From Hortaea werneckii (taxonomy: Eukaryota; Ascomycota; Dothideomycetes; Mycosphaerellales; Teratosphaeriaceae): a stretch of DNA of 64,000 nucleotides. The notes under the pieces were generated by a model, which worked only from the letters and a program-made list of their open reading frames with translations, did no database searches and had not been told where the DNA came from. Below, piece after piece: positions 11,889 through 23,964 of the stretch. The position numbers and the translations under genes were made by a program. The first letter of the stretch is position 1, and the number at the start of each line of letters is the position of its first letter. The stretch lies in assembly GCA_037044905.1 (NCBI GenBank), contig JBAOKB010000093.1, positions 744,001-808,000 of the forward strand, in the 5' to 3' direction.

Positions 11889-14218
11889 ATGGACAATCTT
11901 CAGCACACCATGAGCGCTGTTCAATCACCAAACGCACCTCCATCGCCGAATCGCAGACCAGCGAGCCGTTCTCACCAACCGCCCAAATCCCCAAACGTTG
12001 CCCGTTTTCGGAAGCCTTATACCGATTCCTCTGCCGAGGAGATCTCTTCTACCAGCGGGTCGGAGCAAGACTATGATTATCAGACGGACTTCACGACACC
12101 CGCTTCCTCAGACGCCAATCCAGACGACATGCCTGATGAGGTAGAAGACTTTCGGGATATAGAGTACCCCCAGCTGAAGGGCAAGACATATCTTGATCAT
12201 GGAGGAACCACGGTACGTGCATCTGAGACATTGCATTGGAGACGACTGCTCTAACCCATGTTGAAGCTCTACGCAAAGTCGTTGATTGAAGACTTCTCCG
12301 CCGACATGATTGGAAACCTCTATGGCAACCCGCACTCGGCCTCAACACCTTCTGCCCTGGCCGGGCATCGTGTGGATTCGATCCGAGAGCGAGCGCTGCG
12401 CTTCTTCAATGCTGACCCGGAGGAGTTCGATCTCGTTTTCGTCGCAAATGCCACGGCAGCCATCAAGATGGTGATCGATTGCTTTAAGGATCATGCCGCG
12501 GCAAGCAACACTCCCGTCTGGTACGGCTACCATCGCGATGCGCATACCTCTCTTGTTGGAATTCGCGAGAGCACAAAGATGCATCGATGTTTTACCAGCG
12601 ACGAAGAAGTCGACATTTGGATCAACAGCGGAGGACTCGGTGGCCCACGAGCCAGGCAGCTCGGGCTCTTCGCCTACCCCGGACAGTCTAACATGACAGG
12701 TCGTCGGTTGCCTCTCAACTGGTAAGTAGCAGCTGTGAACGGTCAGACAGGGTGTCACAGACGTCGTGATATACTAACGTGTCACACAGGCCCGGCCGCA
12801 TCCGACGGTCGTTTCACAAGGCCGCCACGTACACCCTTCTAGACGCCGCTGCGCTTGCGAGCACAGCGCCACTGGACCTGTCAGACCCTGCCACTGCGCC
12901 CGATTTCGTTGCGCTCTCGTTTTACAAGATCTTTGGGTTTCCTAACATAGGCGCGCTCATTGTACGAAAGGATTCACAGCATGTTCTGCAGAACCGCAGG
13001 TATTTCGGTGGCGGGACGGTCGACATGATCATCTCCATTAACGATACCTGGCACGCCAAGAAAGATACATCGATTCACGAGAGGCTCGAGGATGGCACCT
13101 TGCCGTTCCATTCCATCTTTGCGCTTGATCATGCCATGAACGTTCACGAACGACTCTATGGGCCGAATCCAATGAAGTTCATCTCCATGCATACCTCGCA
13201 ACTAGGCAAGCAGCTATATGATGGCCTGTCTGGGATGAAGCATGCCAACGGAATGCCGGTCTGCCGCATATACAAGGACGAAAATGCGGTTTACGGCGAC
13301 CCTACCGTACAAGGTTCTACCATCGCGATGAACATTCAACTAGCAGATGGAACTTTGGTTGGGTTCGAAGAGGTCGAAGAAGCCGCCGACGAACGCAACA
13401 TTTATATTCGAAGTGGCTCCCTCTGCAACCCTGGAGGCGTGGCAACGTATTTGGAGTGGTCGCCTGCAGAGATGAAAGCGGCGTACGCAGCCGGTCATCG
13501 ATGCAGCAACCCAACCCAAATCATGCTTGGGAAAGCCACGGGAGTCGTCCGTGCCAGTCTCGGCGCCATGAGCACAGCAGCAGACGTGCAGAACTTCCTG
13601 AAGTTTATTCAAGAGGTGTACGTGGGCAAGGTGCACAAGCTCCTACCTGCTCAAACAACACCATACGGTCAAACCGCACCCCTTTCGCCACCCGCCTCGC
13701 CCGGCATCAAGACCCAAGCCCCGCCGCCGCCGCTCAACATCCCCCACGCACTCCACGTGCCGTCGAACCCCCAACGCAGCGGCAGCCTCACCCCGGGCAC
13801 CGCAAGCGCCTACTCCGACCACTCCCCCTGGGACCACAACAACCCCCCATCCCACCACGCCACCGCCCTCCCGAAATCCCAACCCGCCACCCTCAGCGAC
13901 TACGAGAAACCCCTGCCCTCCCCCTCCCCCGCCCCGCCCTTCAACCCCGCCGACTACGTCAAACTGCGCAAACCCTGGGAAGAGGAATTCCGGCGCCAGC
14001 GCGAACAGAACCAGCAGCTGGCGACGGAAATCAAAGTCCGCGAGCTCGAGGACCATAGTCTCTATTCCTCTTCCCGGAATAATCAACCTAGTGTTAAGGC
14101 GCGGAAGTTTGGTCGTAGTGTGGTGAATTTGTTGAGGACGAAGTCGCATTTTGTTGAGCAGCCACACCAGCATCAGCATCAGCAGTACCAGCAGGCTGTT
14201 CCGCCGCCGCCTGGTTGA
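11889..14218 (+). CDS. Molybdenum-cofactor-sulfurase-like PLP protein without MOSC domains
   Basis: Exons 11889-12212, 12267-12721 and 12790-14218 give 735 residues. After a disordered acidic N-terminus (about 95 residues) comes an aminotransferase class V fold like the N-terminal half of Moco sulfurase (HxB/MOCOS type): YLDHGGTT, GNPHS, a region equivalent to the DAHTSLVGIR segment, then FVALSFYKIFGFP. The Lys of SFYKIFG is the expected PLP lysine. YFGGGT, LEDGTLPFHSI and SGSLCNPGG follow, the latter holding the Cys expected to carry the persulfide. In true Moco sulfurase this is followed by beta-barrel and MOSC domains. Here there is instead a Pro/Ser-rich tail with a charged helix (about residues 650-680) and a His/Gln-rich end. 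It may sulfurate or desulfurate another substrate. Calling it full Moco sulfurase would be wrong. Confidence 0.85.
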
Positions 14219-17139
14219 CGAGGGTTCCCGTAGCCGACTCGTGCGACGGCATCTCAGCCGGGTTTCTGGGGAAGCGAAGCGGTAGCATGAATCGATTTTT
14301 CGAAAGGGCACTATGTGGAGCGAGCGGGCTTTTACTTTTGTTGGGCACTTGGGGGTATGGGGTGTTTGACGTTTAGCAAGGCGTTGTTCTTTTCTCGGGC
14401 GGGGATTCCTGTTAGCGAAGGACTACCTTACCTTTCCTGTGTTTTGGATCTGTGGATTTCTGGATCTTTACTATTATTATTTTTCTTTTCCTCCATGATA
14501 CCAAAGGGACGGCTGCACGCGAATATACATTCTCTTCTTCAATTTGTTCGCGCCTGGATTCGATCTTTTCCTTTTTCATGTTTAGCTAGACCTACTGCGC
14601 TACGTTCTGCGAGAAGGAGAGGGGGAAGAGTGAGAGACAGGCTTGGTTTTGCGTCTCCAACGACGGGTGTTAGAGACTAATTCACCTCTACACCTCCATC
14701 TTTCTGTTTACTTGTATTTGACTTTGAGAAACAGGCGAAGGATACATGTATCTGCGATGTTTTTTTGTATGTATATACCTATGTACGCATTACCCACCAG
14801 GGGAATCTGAAAGAGTTTCCTATAGCTTCACGTTTCAATTGACCGAGCTCGATTGGTGCATGGAGAAGGACAGCAGTTTGGAATGGACCTTCACTGCAAC
14901 CAAAATCTCCTCTCTTGAGTAAGAGGCGCCTCATCGACTTCAAAGTCTCAACTCCCAACACCTCTTAGGACAGGGAAGCGCTGTAGCTTTCCGAGTGCAT
15001 CCTCCATGTCTACCTGTCTGCCCAACGCACACGTTCGTCACCTCCCATGACATGACATGTGTCGCCACCTTCGGTTGCCTACTTCCCTCGTGCCTCCCCC
15101 CCGCCCGCCACCTCTCTCCTCCCAAAGCAACACCCCACTTCTCACCGCTTCTATTCGGTTGAGAGGCTTCCACATGATACTGCAGCTTTCCATCTTTCAT
15201 CATGCAATGACTGATCGGCAGGCTTGAAGCTGTCTCTCACGCGGCACGCGGGGGCAAACGGATTCTTGCCGACGAGTTCCCTGGGAGAAAGGCAGAAGTA
15301 CGCCACATGACTGCATCATCTCGTTCAGGAACAGACGTAAGGTCGCTTTCTCCCTCGTCGGGTGTCGCTACGTGTCACGTTACACAGAGAAAACAGGATG
15401 ATACAGGATTCATCCTCCTTGCTTCCGCTTGGACTCTGTCGCTTGCCGGAGATGCTTGGGGACACCTACTGTCTCTTTCCCGTCTTTCGTATTCATTTCA
15501 CCGACGCCCTGGTTGTGAACAGGGTGGTACTAGCACACAGATGTGTCTGTAACGTTCTTTCCAACCAGGTCCGCGGGAACATGCAGGGCAAAAAAAGCGG
15601 GAATAAATGGATTGTACGACCTTTTGGACGGAAGAGAAGCCGGGGTTTCCCTTTACTCGTTCGCTAGAGTTTTTTTTCTCACCTTGTAGGTCAAAATTGT
15701 TAGTAGCGTTTCCCTCTTTTTTTTTTTTTTCCTCGCATAAGTGTTGGCAAGAAGTTTCTGGGCTTGCTGGCAGGCTTTTTGATGTAAAAGTCAATTGCGT
15801 GACGGGCGCGGAACGGGATGGCAGAAGAAGAAGAAAGGAACAGGGGTTCGTCTATAGAACAAAGTTTTCCCCCGAGCATTCGCGGCTTCAGGAACGTGGA
15901 ACTTTATGCAGGAAGTTCGTTTGAGTTATACCGAGGGCCCTGGTATATGTAAGGGAAGTTTTCACCGGTCGCAGTAGACTTTCTTCTGCTCGGTACCCTG
16001 ATCGGCATAGTTGATCATTTGCCGTTTTATACCGGCCGTTGATGGGATCGCCTGTACAGGCGAAGCTTATGTGATGAAAAGTCCAGGCAACTGTGTTGCA
16101 AGGTTGTGGCTCTATTTCATGGACGAACGGGATGACAGACTTTTGCCATGCAGGTTTGACTACATCTAGACAACTTCCCCGCCATCAGAGGGTTCATTAA
16201 CTTCTCAACCCACTTGCCCGACCAGGCATTTCCGGAGTAGGACATCCTCGTTCCTCTAATGGCAGGGACGTGGAACGAAAAGCCCGCAATAGGGAAGCCC
16301 AACTATTGCACAGGTCGCTGCATCTCGGGCCTTTGTTCAGGGAGGACTTCGATTAATGAGCCTTTTCCGCCACAAAGCATCGAGGAAAGATGCAAAATGT
16401 GTCCTGGACGCTCCTTCAATGGCGAGGCATCTCAAGCAGGCAGTAGAGTCCATAGACCTTTGCGTCGAATAACTTGCCTGATGTAAAGGCCACATACAAA
16501 ATTCGTCTTCAGTGCGAAGGCTCACACTACCTCTCATCGAGCTGTCTGAGCAGATGATCAGGTACATCAGAATACCTTCTTTCAAGCCTCGCCTACATCT
16601 TTCTCCCTCCCCTTCGAATGAAGGCAGCGAGCAGCTCGTGTCCTTCGCCATAATTGATCAGGCGCAGGCGAATGAGAATCACTAGGGAAGACAGCAATAA
16701 CGAGAAGGTGGAGCACGTTCTCATCTACATTATAGGAGCGCAAGGTGACCCTCTGATTGAGGCCAGCATTCATGAAGATCCGGCAAAATTCCTACTGCAA
16801 AGAACTTCCTTCTAACCCCCATGCGCTCTCCTTCCTCTTGAAACAAGTCATCAACCCCTTTTTAGCATTCATTCCTCTTGTCGACCCACCATCAAATACC
16901 AAGATCCCAGAAGCAGGGACGAACACACCCGTGCGCGTGTGCGAGCACTACAGCCACAGCGACCTCCCCCCGGAACAACCAGCACGAGCAAAGAAAAAAG
17001 CAAAGATGAGAACAACAGAACAATTCACCTCAATCATTCCTTCCCCTCAAGCCCTTTCAAAAGAGCTAAGAACATCAACTACCGATCCCATCCACGAGGT
17101 TCCTACCTCTTACCTCCTACTTCCTACCTACAAAGACTT
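14219..17139. other. Long convergent intergenic region, no supported gene
   Basis: Between the ends of the PLP gene and the RSC9-like gene. It is pyrimidine-rich with several poly-T runs (for example near 15715-15731). Open frames up to about 180 codons exist but lack conserved content and look random. Confidence 0.55.
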
Positions 17140-20100
17140 CTACCCACTACTCCGCGCAATACTCCTCAACACACTCCCCACATACCCCCCAATCGGCCTG
17201 CCATGCGTAAGGGCGAAGAATAAGCGGGTTAGGACTTCGTCGTCAAAGATTCGCTCCATGGGTCCTACGACCCCACCCACCTCCTCTCCCTCCCCTTCGT
17301 CCTCCGCATGATCCCCATGCTTGCCCGTCTGGGACTTCTTAGCTTCTCCCCTGTCAAGATTGAGACTCTTACTGCTGCTGCTGTTCTGGCCGAGAATCCC
17401 TTCCGCGGTGCCGTTCCGACCGAGCGTTTTGGGCATGAATTTGGCGATATTCCGAAGCACGAGGGCAGCGCCTAGGGGCACGCCTGCGGCATCGCCTTTT
17501 TCGTCTTCGAAGGTGCGGTAAGTGATCTTCTCGATGGATTTGTTGGGGAGGGGGGTCTGCGTCGCCGCTGCCGTCGACGTGGAAGAAGGGAGGACGTTAT
17601 GCTCGGATTGGTGTGCGTCTGATGAGCTGTTGTTGGGGATATGGGTTTGGATGTGGCGGGCGAATAAGGCGGTTCGGGGCACGGTGGCGGTGCCGGAGGC
17701 AGCGAAGGAGGGATCCGCGGAGGTGCGTTTGCAGCTGGCCCAGCGACAGCGGTGGACTGCTTTGTCTGCCGCGGCGAACTCGAAGATGTCTGCCAGGTTT
17801 TCAGATCCGGGCTTCTGAGTCGATGGAGGGACAGGCGTCCCCTGCGCGCTTGGAGTCCCGTTTGCCATGGCGCTGCCAGGCCGAGAGGGCCAGCTTGAGG
17901 TATCCATGTCCATTCGGTCGTCGCTGGGCTTGCGCGGTATTTGCATGTGCTCTTTGAGTATGTGCTTTAACATCTCATTCGAATGTCTGAACCATTCGCC
18001 ACATTCACACTCTCGGGTGCTGGGTCCGCTTTGGACGCCGGTAATAGGATCACGGTGTACTTCGCTGGCCACCGTAAGTCTCCAGCAACACTTCTTCATT
18101 TCCTTACCCTTATCTCCTGCGCCTGACCCCGGGAGCATGCCAGTGTCGATTGGTGCTTTTCGAGCGCGAATGCCGCGAATCACATATTTGTTCTGTCCCG
18201 CCACCTGTGCTGTTGCTCCCACAAAGGTTGTTGAAACGTTCTTGATGAAATCACCCGCGATGAGGTGGCTCTGGTAAGGTGAGAAGGTCGACTGATAGGA
18301 TTGCCAGAGCGAGATCTGGGTCATTTCGCTCTCCTTGCTGGGCAAGAAGCACATTCGTAGCCACTCGGACGAGCGCTCGGGCTCCTCTATCTTGAGAAGT
18401 GCTTCAACAACACTCCTGGAAAGTTTCGGTATGAATCCGGATGTCTTGTCTTCAGCGGGTTGCTGTCCAGTTGATGGCCGACCACTCCTTTCTTCCTTTG
18501 CTGCGAATAAGAGCAACCGGCTGAGTTGTCGCGCCATCGCCTCGCTATCCGCATTCTGCAGCAGAATCTCCACGTTATCCGCGAAACTGGTGAACTGGAA
18601 CAAGAAATCCAGGCACGCAGTCTTCATTTCCTCGTCGTCAACCATCAACCATGCACCCACCCGTCCAAGTATCTCTTTTGAGATTCCATCGAGTCTTTTC
18701 GGATCAGGAAGGTGCATGCCAATTCTCGCTACGGTCCTCAAAGCCGTCATGATAGCTCCGCGATCTTCACTCTTCTCTAACAACTCCAAAAGAGACACAT
18801 AGACTGCATCGTCAGGGCCCATATCACCGACCCACACCAGTATCTGCTCCGCGGTGTCTAGAGCATAGTGCTGGAGCTCGATGATGCTCGGATGAGGAGG
18901 CAGGTTGAGAGCAATGGCCAGATAATCTCGAACCATCGGTTGACGGGCAAGGTACTGCGCGTTTTCGTTCTGAAGACACATGTTGCGAATCACAAGCCCG
19001 GCCTCAATTACTCTTTCAAGATTTCCATTCCATCTTGCTTCCGTTACCGTGTCGGTCGTAACGAGCGGGTGTCGGCTCTTGAGTTTCTGGATTGCGTCGC
19101 TCGTCCCACTCAGGCCATTCAGAGTCTCGTCATCGTCAAAATCGGCCATGTCATCGTCGTAGCTGATGTCCCATTCGATGTCCCAGAAAAGACTGCTGAC
19201 TTGCAGTACCTTTTTCACGAGCGCCTCGGCCAGCCCCGGAAATTGATCAAATCTGTATTTGTCTCCACGTTCGTGACTGATCTTGACGAGATGATGCAGC
19301 GCATACTCCTCCTCGCTCTCAACACCTGACTGTAGCGCCATCTGGGCACGAACGTAGATGTTTGGCCCAATGAATCCTGTCCCAGGAAGCATGATATGCC
19401 TGTATTTGCGAGCCAAGGGGGTCATGGTGGCCTCCGCTTTACGCTTGAGCGCATTACGATAGTGATCCGGGTTGTTCGCGGGCGTTGTTACAGGCTTGAG
19501 TGTCAGTGGGTAAGAGGATGGTGGCTCGTAGTTGGCGAGGGTTGCGGATGCGGCAGCAAGAGAGGAGTTTGACACAAAGCTGTTGCTCCCAGGAGTCGGA
19601 GATTGGTTGACATGAGCTGGTCCTCTGGTCTGCCGACTTGAGGACAGGTCCGGCTGGAACAGTACCCTCTGTGGCGGTGCCTGGCGTAATCCTCTCGTCC
19701 TGTTCCCGGCCGCACTGTTTGGGTCTTCCCCGTCGGCGGCTGCACTTTCGGCTTTCGGCGTCTTCTGCTCCGGACTCGTGCCATGCTCACTGCCTTCCGC
19801 TGCCTGCTCCTTCTCCTCCCTGGTCGGCGGCTTGACAAAGTTCTCCATGGTCCGCCCCATCACATTCCCTCCTTTGGCCGTGACTTCCTCCAGAATCTCT
19901 TTCGGAGGTGGGTCTTTCTGCCAGTGGTTGCTGATCTCGTACGCGCAAAGGTTTTTGTAGTACACGTTCTTAATCTGGAACGCTTGCGCGGGGGTATACT
20001 GATTCTTGCCGACGAACTCTTCCGCAAACCTCCGCCACATTAAAGGCTTGGCTTTGGTATCGGAGCACAGGTCATAGCCGCCTTCGGAGACGACCCGCTG

Positions 20101-20196
20101 GTAGAGCTTGTAGAGGTCAATATGCCGCACGCCGACCTTGGGGACGGAATCGAGGGTGGTGCCGCGTTTCTCGTGATACTCGCGCAGCTTTGCCAT
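17140..20196 (-). CDS. rsc9: RSC9-like ARID subunit of the RSC chromatin remodelling complex
   Basis: An uninterrupted 1018-codon frame starts with an ARID DNA-binding domain (residues about 1-110: AKLREYHEKRG, HIDLYKLYQRVV, GGYD, WRRFAEEF, YYKNLCAYE). It continues through a Ser/Pro linker and an armadillo-like helical region (about 330-560). A Cys/His cluster typical of RSC9/ARID2 proteins follows, ECECGEWFRHSN with HILKEH (about 720-760) and CRWASCKR (about 825). Near the end is the conserved stretch YRTFEDEKGD...ALVLRNIAKF. RSC remodels nucleosomes in the nucleus. The frame stays open upstream of the chosen Met to about 20271, encoding PTPEHEDF just before it, which is conserved in this family. 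A short 5' exon upstream of 20274 therefore probably carries the true start (acceptor TAG at about 20275), but I could not fix it. Confidence 0.88.
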   Translation of the reverse strand: MAKLREYHEKRGTTLDSVPKVGVRHIDLYKLYQRVVSEGGYDLCSDTKAKPLMWRRFAEEFVGKNQYTPAQAFQIKNVYYKNLCAYEISNHWQKDPPPKEILEEVTAKGGNVMGRTMENFVKPPTREEKEQAAEGSEHGTSPEQKTPKAESAAADGEDPNSAAGNRTRGLRQAPPQRVLFQPDLSSSRQTRGPAHVNQSPTPGSNSFVSNSSLAAASATLANYEPPSSYPLTLKPVTTPANNPDHYRNALKRKAEATMTPLARKYRHIMLPGTGFIGPNIYVRAQMALQSGVESEEEYALHHLVKISHERGDKYRFDQFPGLAEALVKKVLQVSSLFWDIEWDISYDDDMADFDDDETLNGLSGTSDAIQKLKSRHPLVTTDTVTEARWNGNLERVIEAGLVIRNMCLQNENAQYLARQPMVRDYLAIALNLPPHPSIIELQHYALDTAEQILVWVGDMGPDDAVYVSLLELLEKSEDRGAIMTALRTVARIGMHLPDPKRLDGISKEILGRVGAWLMVDDEEMKTACLDFLFQFTSFADNVEILLQNADSEAMARQLSRLLLFAAKEERSGRPSTGQQPAEDKTSGFIPKLSRSVVEALLKIEEPERSSEWLRMCFLPSKESEMTQISLWQSYQSTFSPYQSHLIAGDFIKNVSTTFVGATAQVAGQNKYVIRGIRARKAPIDTGMLPGSGAGDKGKEMKKCCWRLTVASEVHRDPITGVQSGPSTRECECGEWFRHSNEMLKHILKEHMQIPRKPSDDRMDMDTSSWPSRPGSAMANGTPSAQGTPVPPSTQKPGSENLADIFEFAAADKAVHRCRWASCKRTSADPSFAASGTATVPRTALFARHIQTHIPNNSSSDAHQSEHNVLPSSTSTAAATQTPLPNKSIEKITYRTFEDEKGDAAGVPLGAALVLRNIAKFMPKTLGRNGTAEGILGQNSSSSKSLNLDRGEAKKSQTGKHGDHAEDEGEGEEVGGVVGPMERIFDDEVLTRLFFALTHGRPIGGYVGSVLRSIARSSG

Positions 20197-20901
20197 GAAA
20201 TCCTCATGTTCGGGTGTGGGTTCGACCGACTCGCCGCGTTTGGGTGCCCTGTCCGGATCACGTGCGAGGTGAGCAGACTATCGCGACGGGGGAGGGAGCA
20301 GATGTTTGGGAGGGGCATGCCATGGCGCAGCGCAGGAACTTACATGATGATGATGGTCGGCGGTGACACGCGCTTTTCCGGTGGCCGAGTAGGAAATCAA
20401 GTCAGGCGTCTATACTACCATGCCCGAGGGGGATTATCTGCAGGCGATGCGCCTAAGGAACGACTGAGAAGTGGAATGGGATCAACTGGGATGGTGGGCA
20501 AGATGTTACCTGAAGCACCCGCCAGCCTTGCGCGCATCCCGTCTGCGTCTGCGATCTGGGGGTTCGCGATGAACGAGACGCCCGCGCCGCGCCGCGCCGT
20601 GCCTTACCTCGCTTGCTCACGCTGGCGTGCGGGATGGGCGGCTAGTCGAAAGCTTGGCTACGGCAGACCGAAACTCCACATTCACCCAGTCGCTGCGCCT
20701 GCCTGTTACGTCTGTTCTCTTCCCCATCTCAACCATCTCAATCAATGCGATCACTCAGCACCGTCCACGGTTATCTACATACCTCGGTCGTACAATATCA
20801 AATCATCTCACCACGTCGCTCGCCTCATGCCGCGGCCAATCCGTCTTGACTGAATCTGCTTACAGTCACTTCCCATTGATCTTACTCGTCGCCCATTCAA
20901 C
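20197..20901. other. Divergent promoter between RSC9-like and Rec114-like genes
   Basis: Holds the unresolved 5' exon of the RSC9-like gene (probably near 20200-20400) and the upstream region of the plus-strand Rec114-like gene. A candidate donor GTAAGT lies on the minus strand near 20340, but the frame before it has no ATG before a stop. Confidence 0.5.
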
Positions 20902-22835
20902 ATGGCGACGCAGCTCTCTCTTCCCGTCATCAAATACTCACATGCTCTAGGCGTGCGCCCAGACAATACACCACCATGGTCCCACATCTTAGGCGACAAC
21001 CTCTACGTGATCGTCAAAGGGGCAGACACCAAGACTGACGATGGTCGCCTGCAGCCAGACGGCAAATTAAACATGACGATTATGGAAGGGAATAGACTGT
21101 TGGTATGACCTTCAATCGTTGGACGATTCTCAACCTTGGTCTGCCTTGTTCATTCTGATCATTGTACAGGAGAGTGTAGACATCGCAGGCCTGGTCGACG
21201 AGGCCTTGGCCGCCAGAAGAGGCGCCGAGCGTGTCGGTGTGATGCCTGCGGTTGAACAACTACCCATCTTCGGAATTACCAGAGAAGCTCTACTAGCACT
21301 AAGATACAAGTCTAGAAGTGGAGAGGTAAGCTACCTTTGGACGCAAACAAGTGCAGCTCGGAGGCAGTTAACAGTTCTCTCACTAGGCTCGCCGCATCCA
21401 ACTCCGCCTCAAGTCGGCGTCGGATTGTCGCCAAATCGTCAGCGCTTTCGAGCGCCGTGGCATGGAGTTTCAAGAGCAACGTCCTCCAACTAGCCGACCG
21501 AGCACCGCTAGACCGCCAACTGCGGGAGCGGCGAGCGACAGACCCTTCACAGGGCATGCGAGCTCACCCTATTTTGAGCCCGTGAAATCGCCGCCAAAAC
21601 CGACCGTTTTCAACCCGCAGACTATCGAAGGTGGCAGCCTATCGCAGAGCCCTAAGCGTTCCGCTCATGAGGCCTTTGGCAAAGCTGAGTCGCAAGCGAT
21701 GACACCCCACTTCTTCAGCCGTGATGAAACGATTGCGCCCAGAGAAATCTCACCTGAGCGGCCGTCAGCATCTTTGATCTATCGATCTAACACAACTCCA
21801 TTTCAGCATTCGCAGTATGGAATGACCATGCCGCAGCAGCCAAGCTTTCAGCGCCCGTCTTCTTCATCCGAAATTGCAACGTTAGAAGCCGTTAAGAGGG
21901 CGGTCGAGGAAGATGCCGCGCACTCTCGTCCAACAACAGGCAAGGAGCCACAATATGCGCCTGAGTCTTGGCCTCCCGCAGTCAGCCAGGCTGAGAGAAG
22001 TGCACTGGGTTCATCTAGCAACAATGGGACACGTCCAAGCACAGGACTAGCTCCAACTAATGTATGCACTGTGCCTCCGCCGGACTCTCAGGAGTTTGCC
22101 TTACCACCAAAGCGTGAGTTGCCCTTCAAAAGGCCCGACAGTAGGCGTGAAAGCGACCGCACCAATTCTCGGCCGAATAGCTCCGCTTTGACTATGCCGC
22201 CTCTGCCGAAACCGAGATTGGTAAAGGAGAGTCCAAATCACTCAACCCAAAAAGGATCTGTGACCCAAGTTGAGGAACAGGAACAGATCCGACCAATTTT
22301 AGCTTCACCGTCAAAGTATGCTTCGGCTGCAGAACAGAACGCGGAAGTACTCAGACCAAAAACAACTGCCACAGAGCACTTTTCAGGCCAGCCATCTTGG
22401 GATAGAGAGCAGCAGAGGAAGGGTGCATACCTTCCAAACCCCGGGCTTACAGCTGATAGAGCAGTAACTGGTATCAAACCACTTCATTATCAGCCGCTTG
22501 CGGAGAGGCCGCCCAACAAAGTATCTCGTGTCAGTAGCCTGGTCGATGCACCTCATGAAATCGACGACAGTCCACCAAGACCATTGTCGCCTCCAAAGAC
22601 CTTATACCAAGCATCTGATCCTCAGGATCCTTCAGAGAGTGCAGCCGCCTCCCTCCGCGTTCTAGGCAGACACGATCCGCACGAAGTCAGTGTTGAAGAG
22701 TATGCAACGCAGAGCCGGGAAGAGCGTCAGGCGGCGCTGGAGACTTTCATGTTGGCAAACCTCGAGAACCCAGCATTTGCGAAATTGTGTGAGGATGTCG
22801 AGAATTGCTGGCGGAGAATCGCTCTGGGCCTGTGA
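20902..22835 (+). CDS. rec114: Rec114-like meiotic recombination protein (probable)
   Basis: Exons 20902-21102, 21170-21325 and 21387-22835 (all phase 0) give 601 residues. The first roughly 150 residues look like a small PH-type fold: alternating strands starting LPVIKYSHA and ending in a helix ASDCRQIVSAFERRG. A disordered Ser/Pro-rich linker of roughly 400 residues follows, then a short conserved C-terminal helix (FMLANLENPAFAKLCEDVE...W). A PH-like N-terminus, long disordered middle and short C-terminal helix is the known layout of Rec114, which with Mei4 and Mer2 activates Spo11 breaks in meiosis. Sequence identity in this family is low, so the name is inference from architecture and local motifs. 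It is transcribed away from the RSC9-like gene. Confidence 0.62.
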
Positions 22836-22968
22836 TGCCCAAACGTTTGCTGTATATTAAATTTTTGCTAGTCGTCAATGTCTTTCGTCACGGTCATGTA
22901 CGAAGCAGTAGTTTAGCTTAACTTAGACGCGAGATCTTCTCAGAAATGCAGACACCTCATCAAATCAT

Positions 22969-23964
22969 TCATCCATCATCGCTACCGCTAAGGCTCGCAG
23001 GCGGCGTGCAAAGCTCAGGCTCCCCGAGGCGATCTTGCCTCCGGCTCTGCTTCTTCGCTTCGCTCCCCTCAAGCAAAGTCTGCGCACCTATCGCCCCACC
23101 AGGATGATTCCGTTTAAACGTCTCCCCCGTCTTCCCCCTATGCAGCTCCTCCGCCAAAGTAAGCGCCAGCATATCCGCCACCGCCAGCGCAACAGTCGTA
23201 CTCGTCGTCGGGGCCCCAACCCCAAAACTCTCCTCTTCCCTCTCCGGAATGGGTCCCGGCAACAACACCCCCGTCACCTCCCCCTGCCCCTCTCCCTCAA
23301 CCTCCCCTTCCCGCCTCCCATCCAACAATCGACAACCCCCCGCCTCCCTCTGCCCCGTCAAAGCCACAACCTTACACCCGCGCGGCAAGAACGGCAGCAG
23401 ATTCACCAACTCGGGCGTCTTGCCCGAAAAACTCACAAACACCACGACATCCCGCTCCGTCACGTCCCCGAGATCCCCGTGCACGGCTTCGCACGCGTGC
23501 AGGAAGCTCGCGCGGATCGAGAGCGATTTGCACGTCGCGACGAGTTTCTGCGCGATGTATGCGCTTTTGCCTACGCCGCACGCGATGAGGCGCCCGCCTG
23601 TGCGGTGCGCGGTTAGGGTTAGTTCGCAGGTTTGTGTGAGTGCGGTTTGGGCGCTGGATGAGCTGGAGTACAGTGTGGCGAGGGAGGTTAGGGCGGCTGC
23701 TTCTGTGGCTAGGACGTGGGTGGCGCGGGTTAGGAGGGTGCTGGGACATGAGGGTGCTTCTGATTCTTTTGGACTTATTTTTTCTCCGGTGGATTGTTGG
23801 TCGTATGGGATCCTGGCGGAGGGGATTGCGGAGTCTTTCTTCGCCCGCTTCGGGGATGGGAGGTCGATGCTGTCCTCGCTGGTTTGGGGCGTGAGAAGGC
23901 CTGTAGGCCGGCTGCTGCTCGGGAGAGAGTACCGGCGTCTTTTGTGGGATTGTGTGAACGCCAT
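22969..23964 (-). CDS. SIS-domain sugar-phosphate isomerase-like protein
   Basis: A single exon encodes 331 residues. After a basic, probably disordered N-terminus (about 70 residues, including KRRRYSLPSSSRP), a SIS domain follows: GGRLIACGVGKSAYIAQKLVAT, then FLHACEAVHGDLGDVTERDVV, then FVSFSGKTPEL, LP-x-GCKVVALTGQ, and TTSTTVALAVADMLALTL. The end FKRNHPGGAIG matches the KpsF/GutQ branch (arabinose-5-phosphate isomerase type), whose bacterial members also have CBS domains; these are absent here. An acidic low-complexity insertion (about residues 214-228) interrupts the SIS domain. Fungal members are uncharacterised as far as I know. Substrate is probably a phosphorylated sugar. Its 3' end lies 133 bases from the convergent Rec114-like stop. 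Confidence 0.82.
   Translation of the reverse strand: MAFTQSHKRRRYSLPSSSRPTGLLTPQTSEDSIDLPSPKRAKKDSAIPSARIPYDQQSTGEKISPKESEAPSCPSTLLTRATHVLATEAAALTSLATLYSSSSSAQTALTQTCELTLTAHRTGGRLIACGVGKSAYIAQKLVATCKSLSIRASFLHACEAVHGDLGDVTERDVVVFVSFSGKTPELVNLLPFLPRGCKVVALTGQREAGGCRLLDGRREGEVEGEGQGEVTGVLLPGPIPEREEESFGVGAPTTSTTVALAVADMLALTLAEELHRGKTGETFKRNHPGGAIGAQTLLEGSEAKKQSRRQDRLGEPELCTPPASLSGSDDG

Noticed and set aside
16757..17311. 184-codon plus-strand open frame
   Set aside because: Overlaps the 3' end of the RSC9-like gene on the other strand and is low-complexity.
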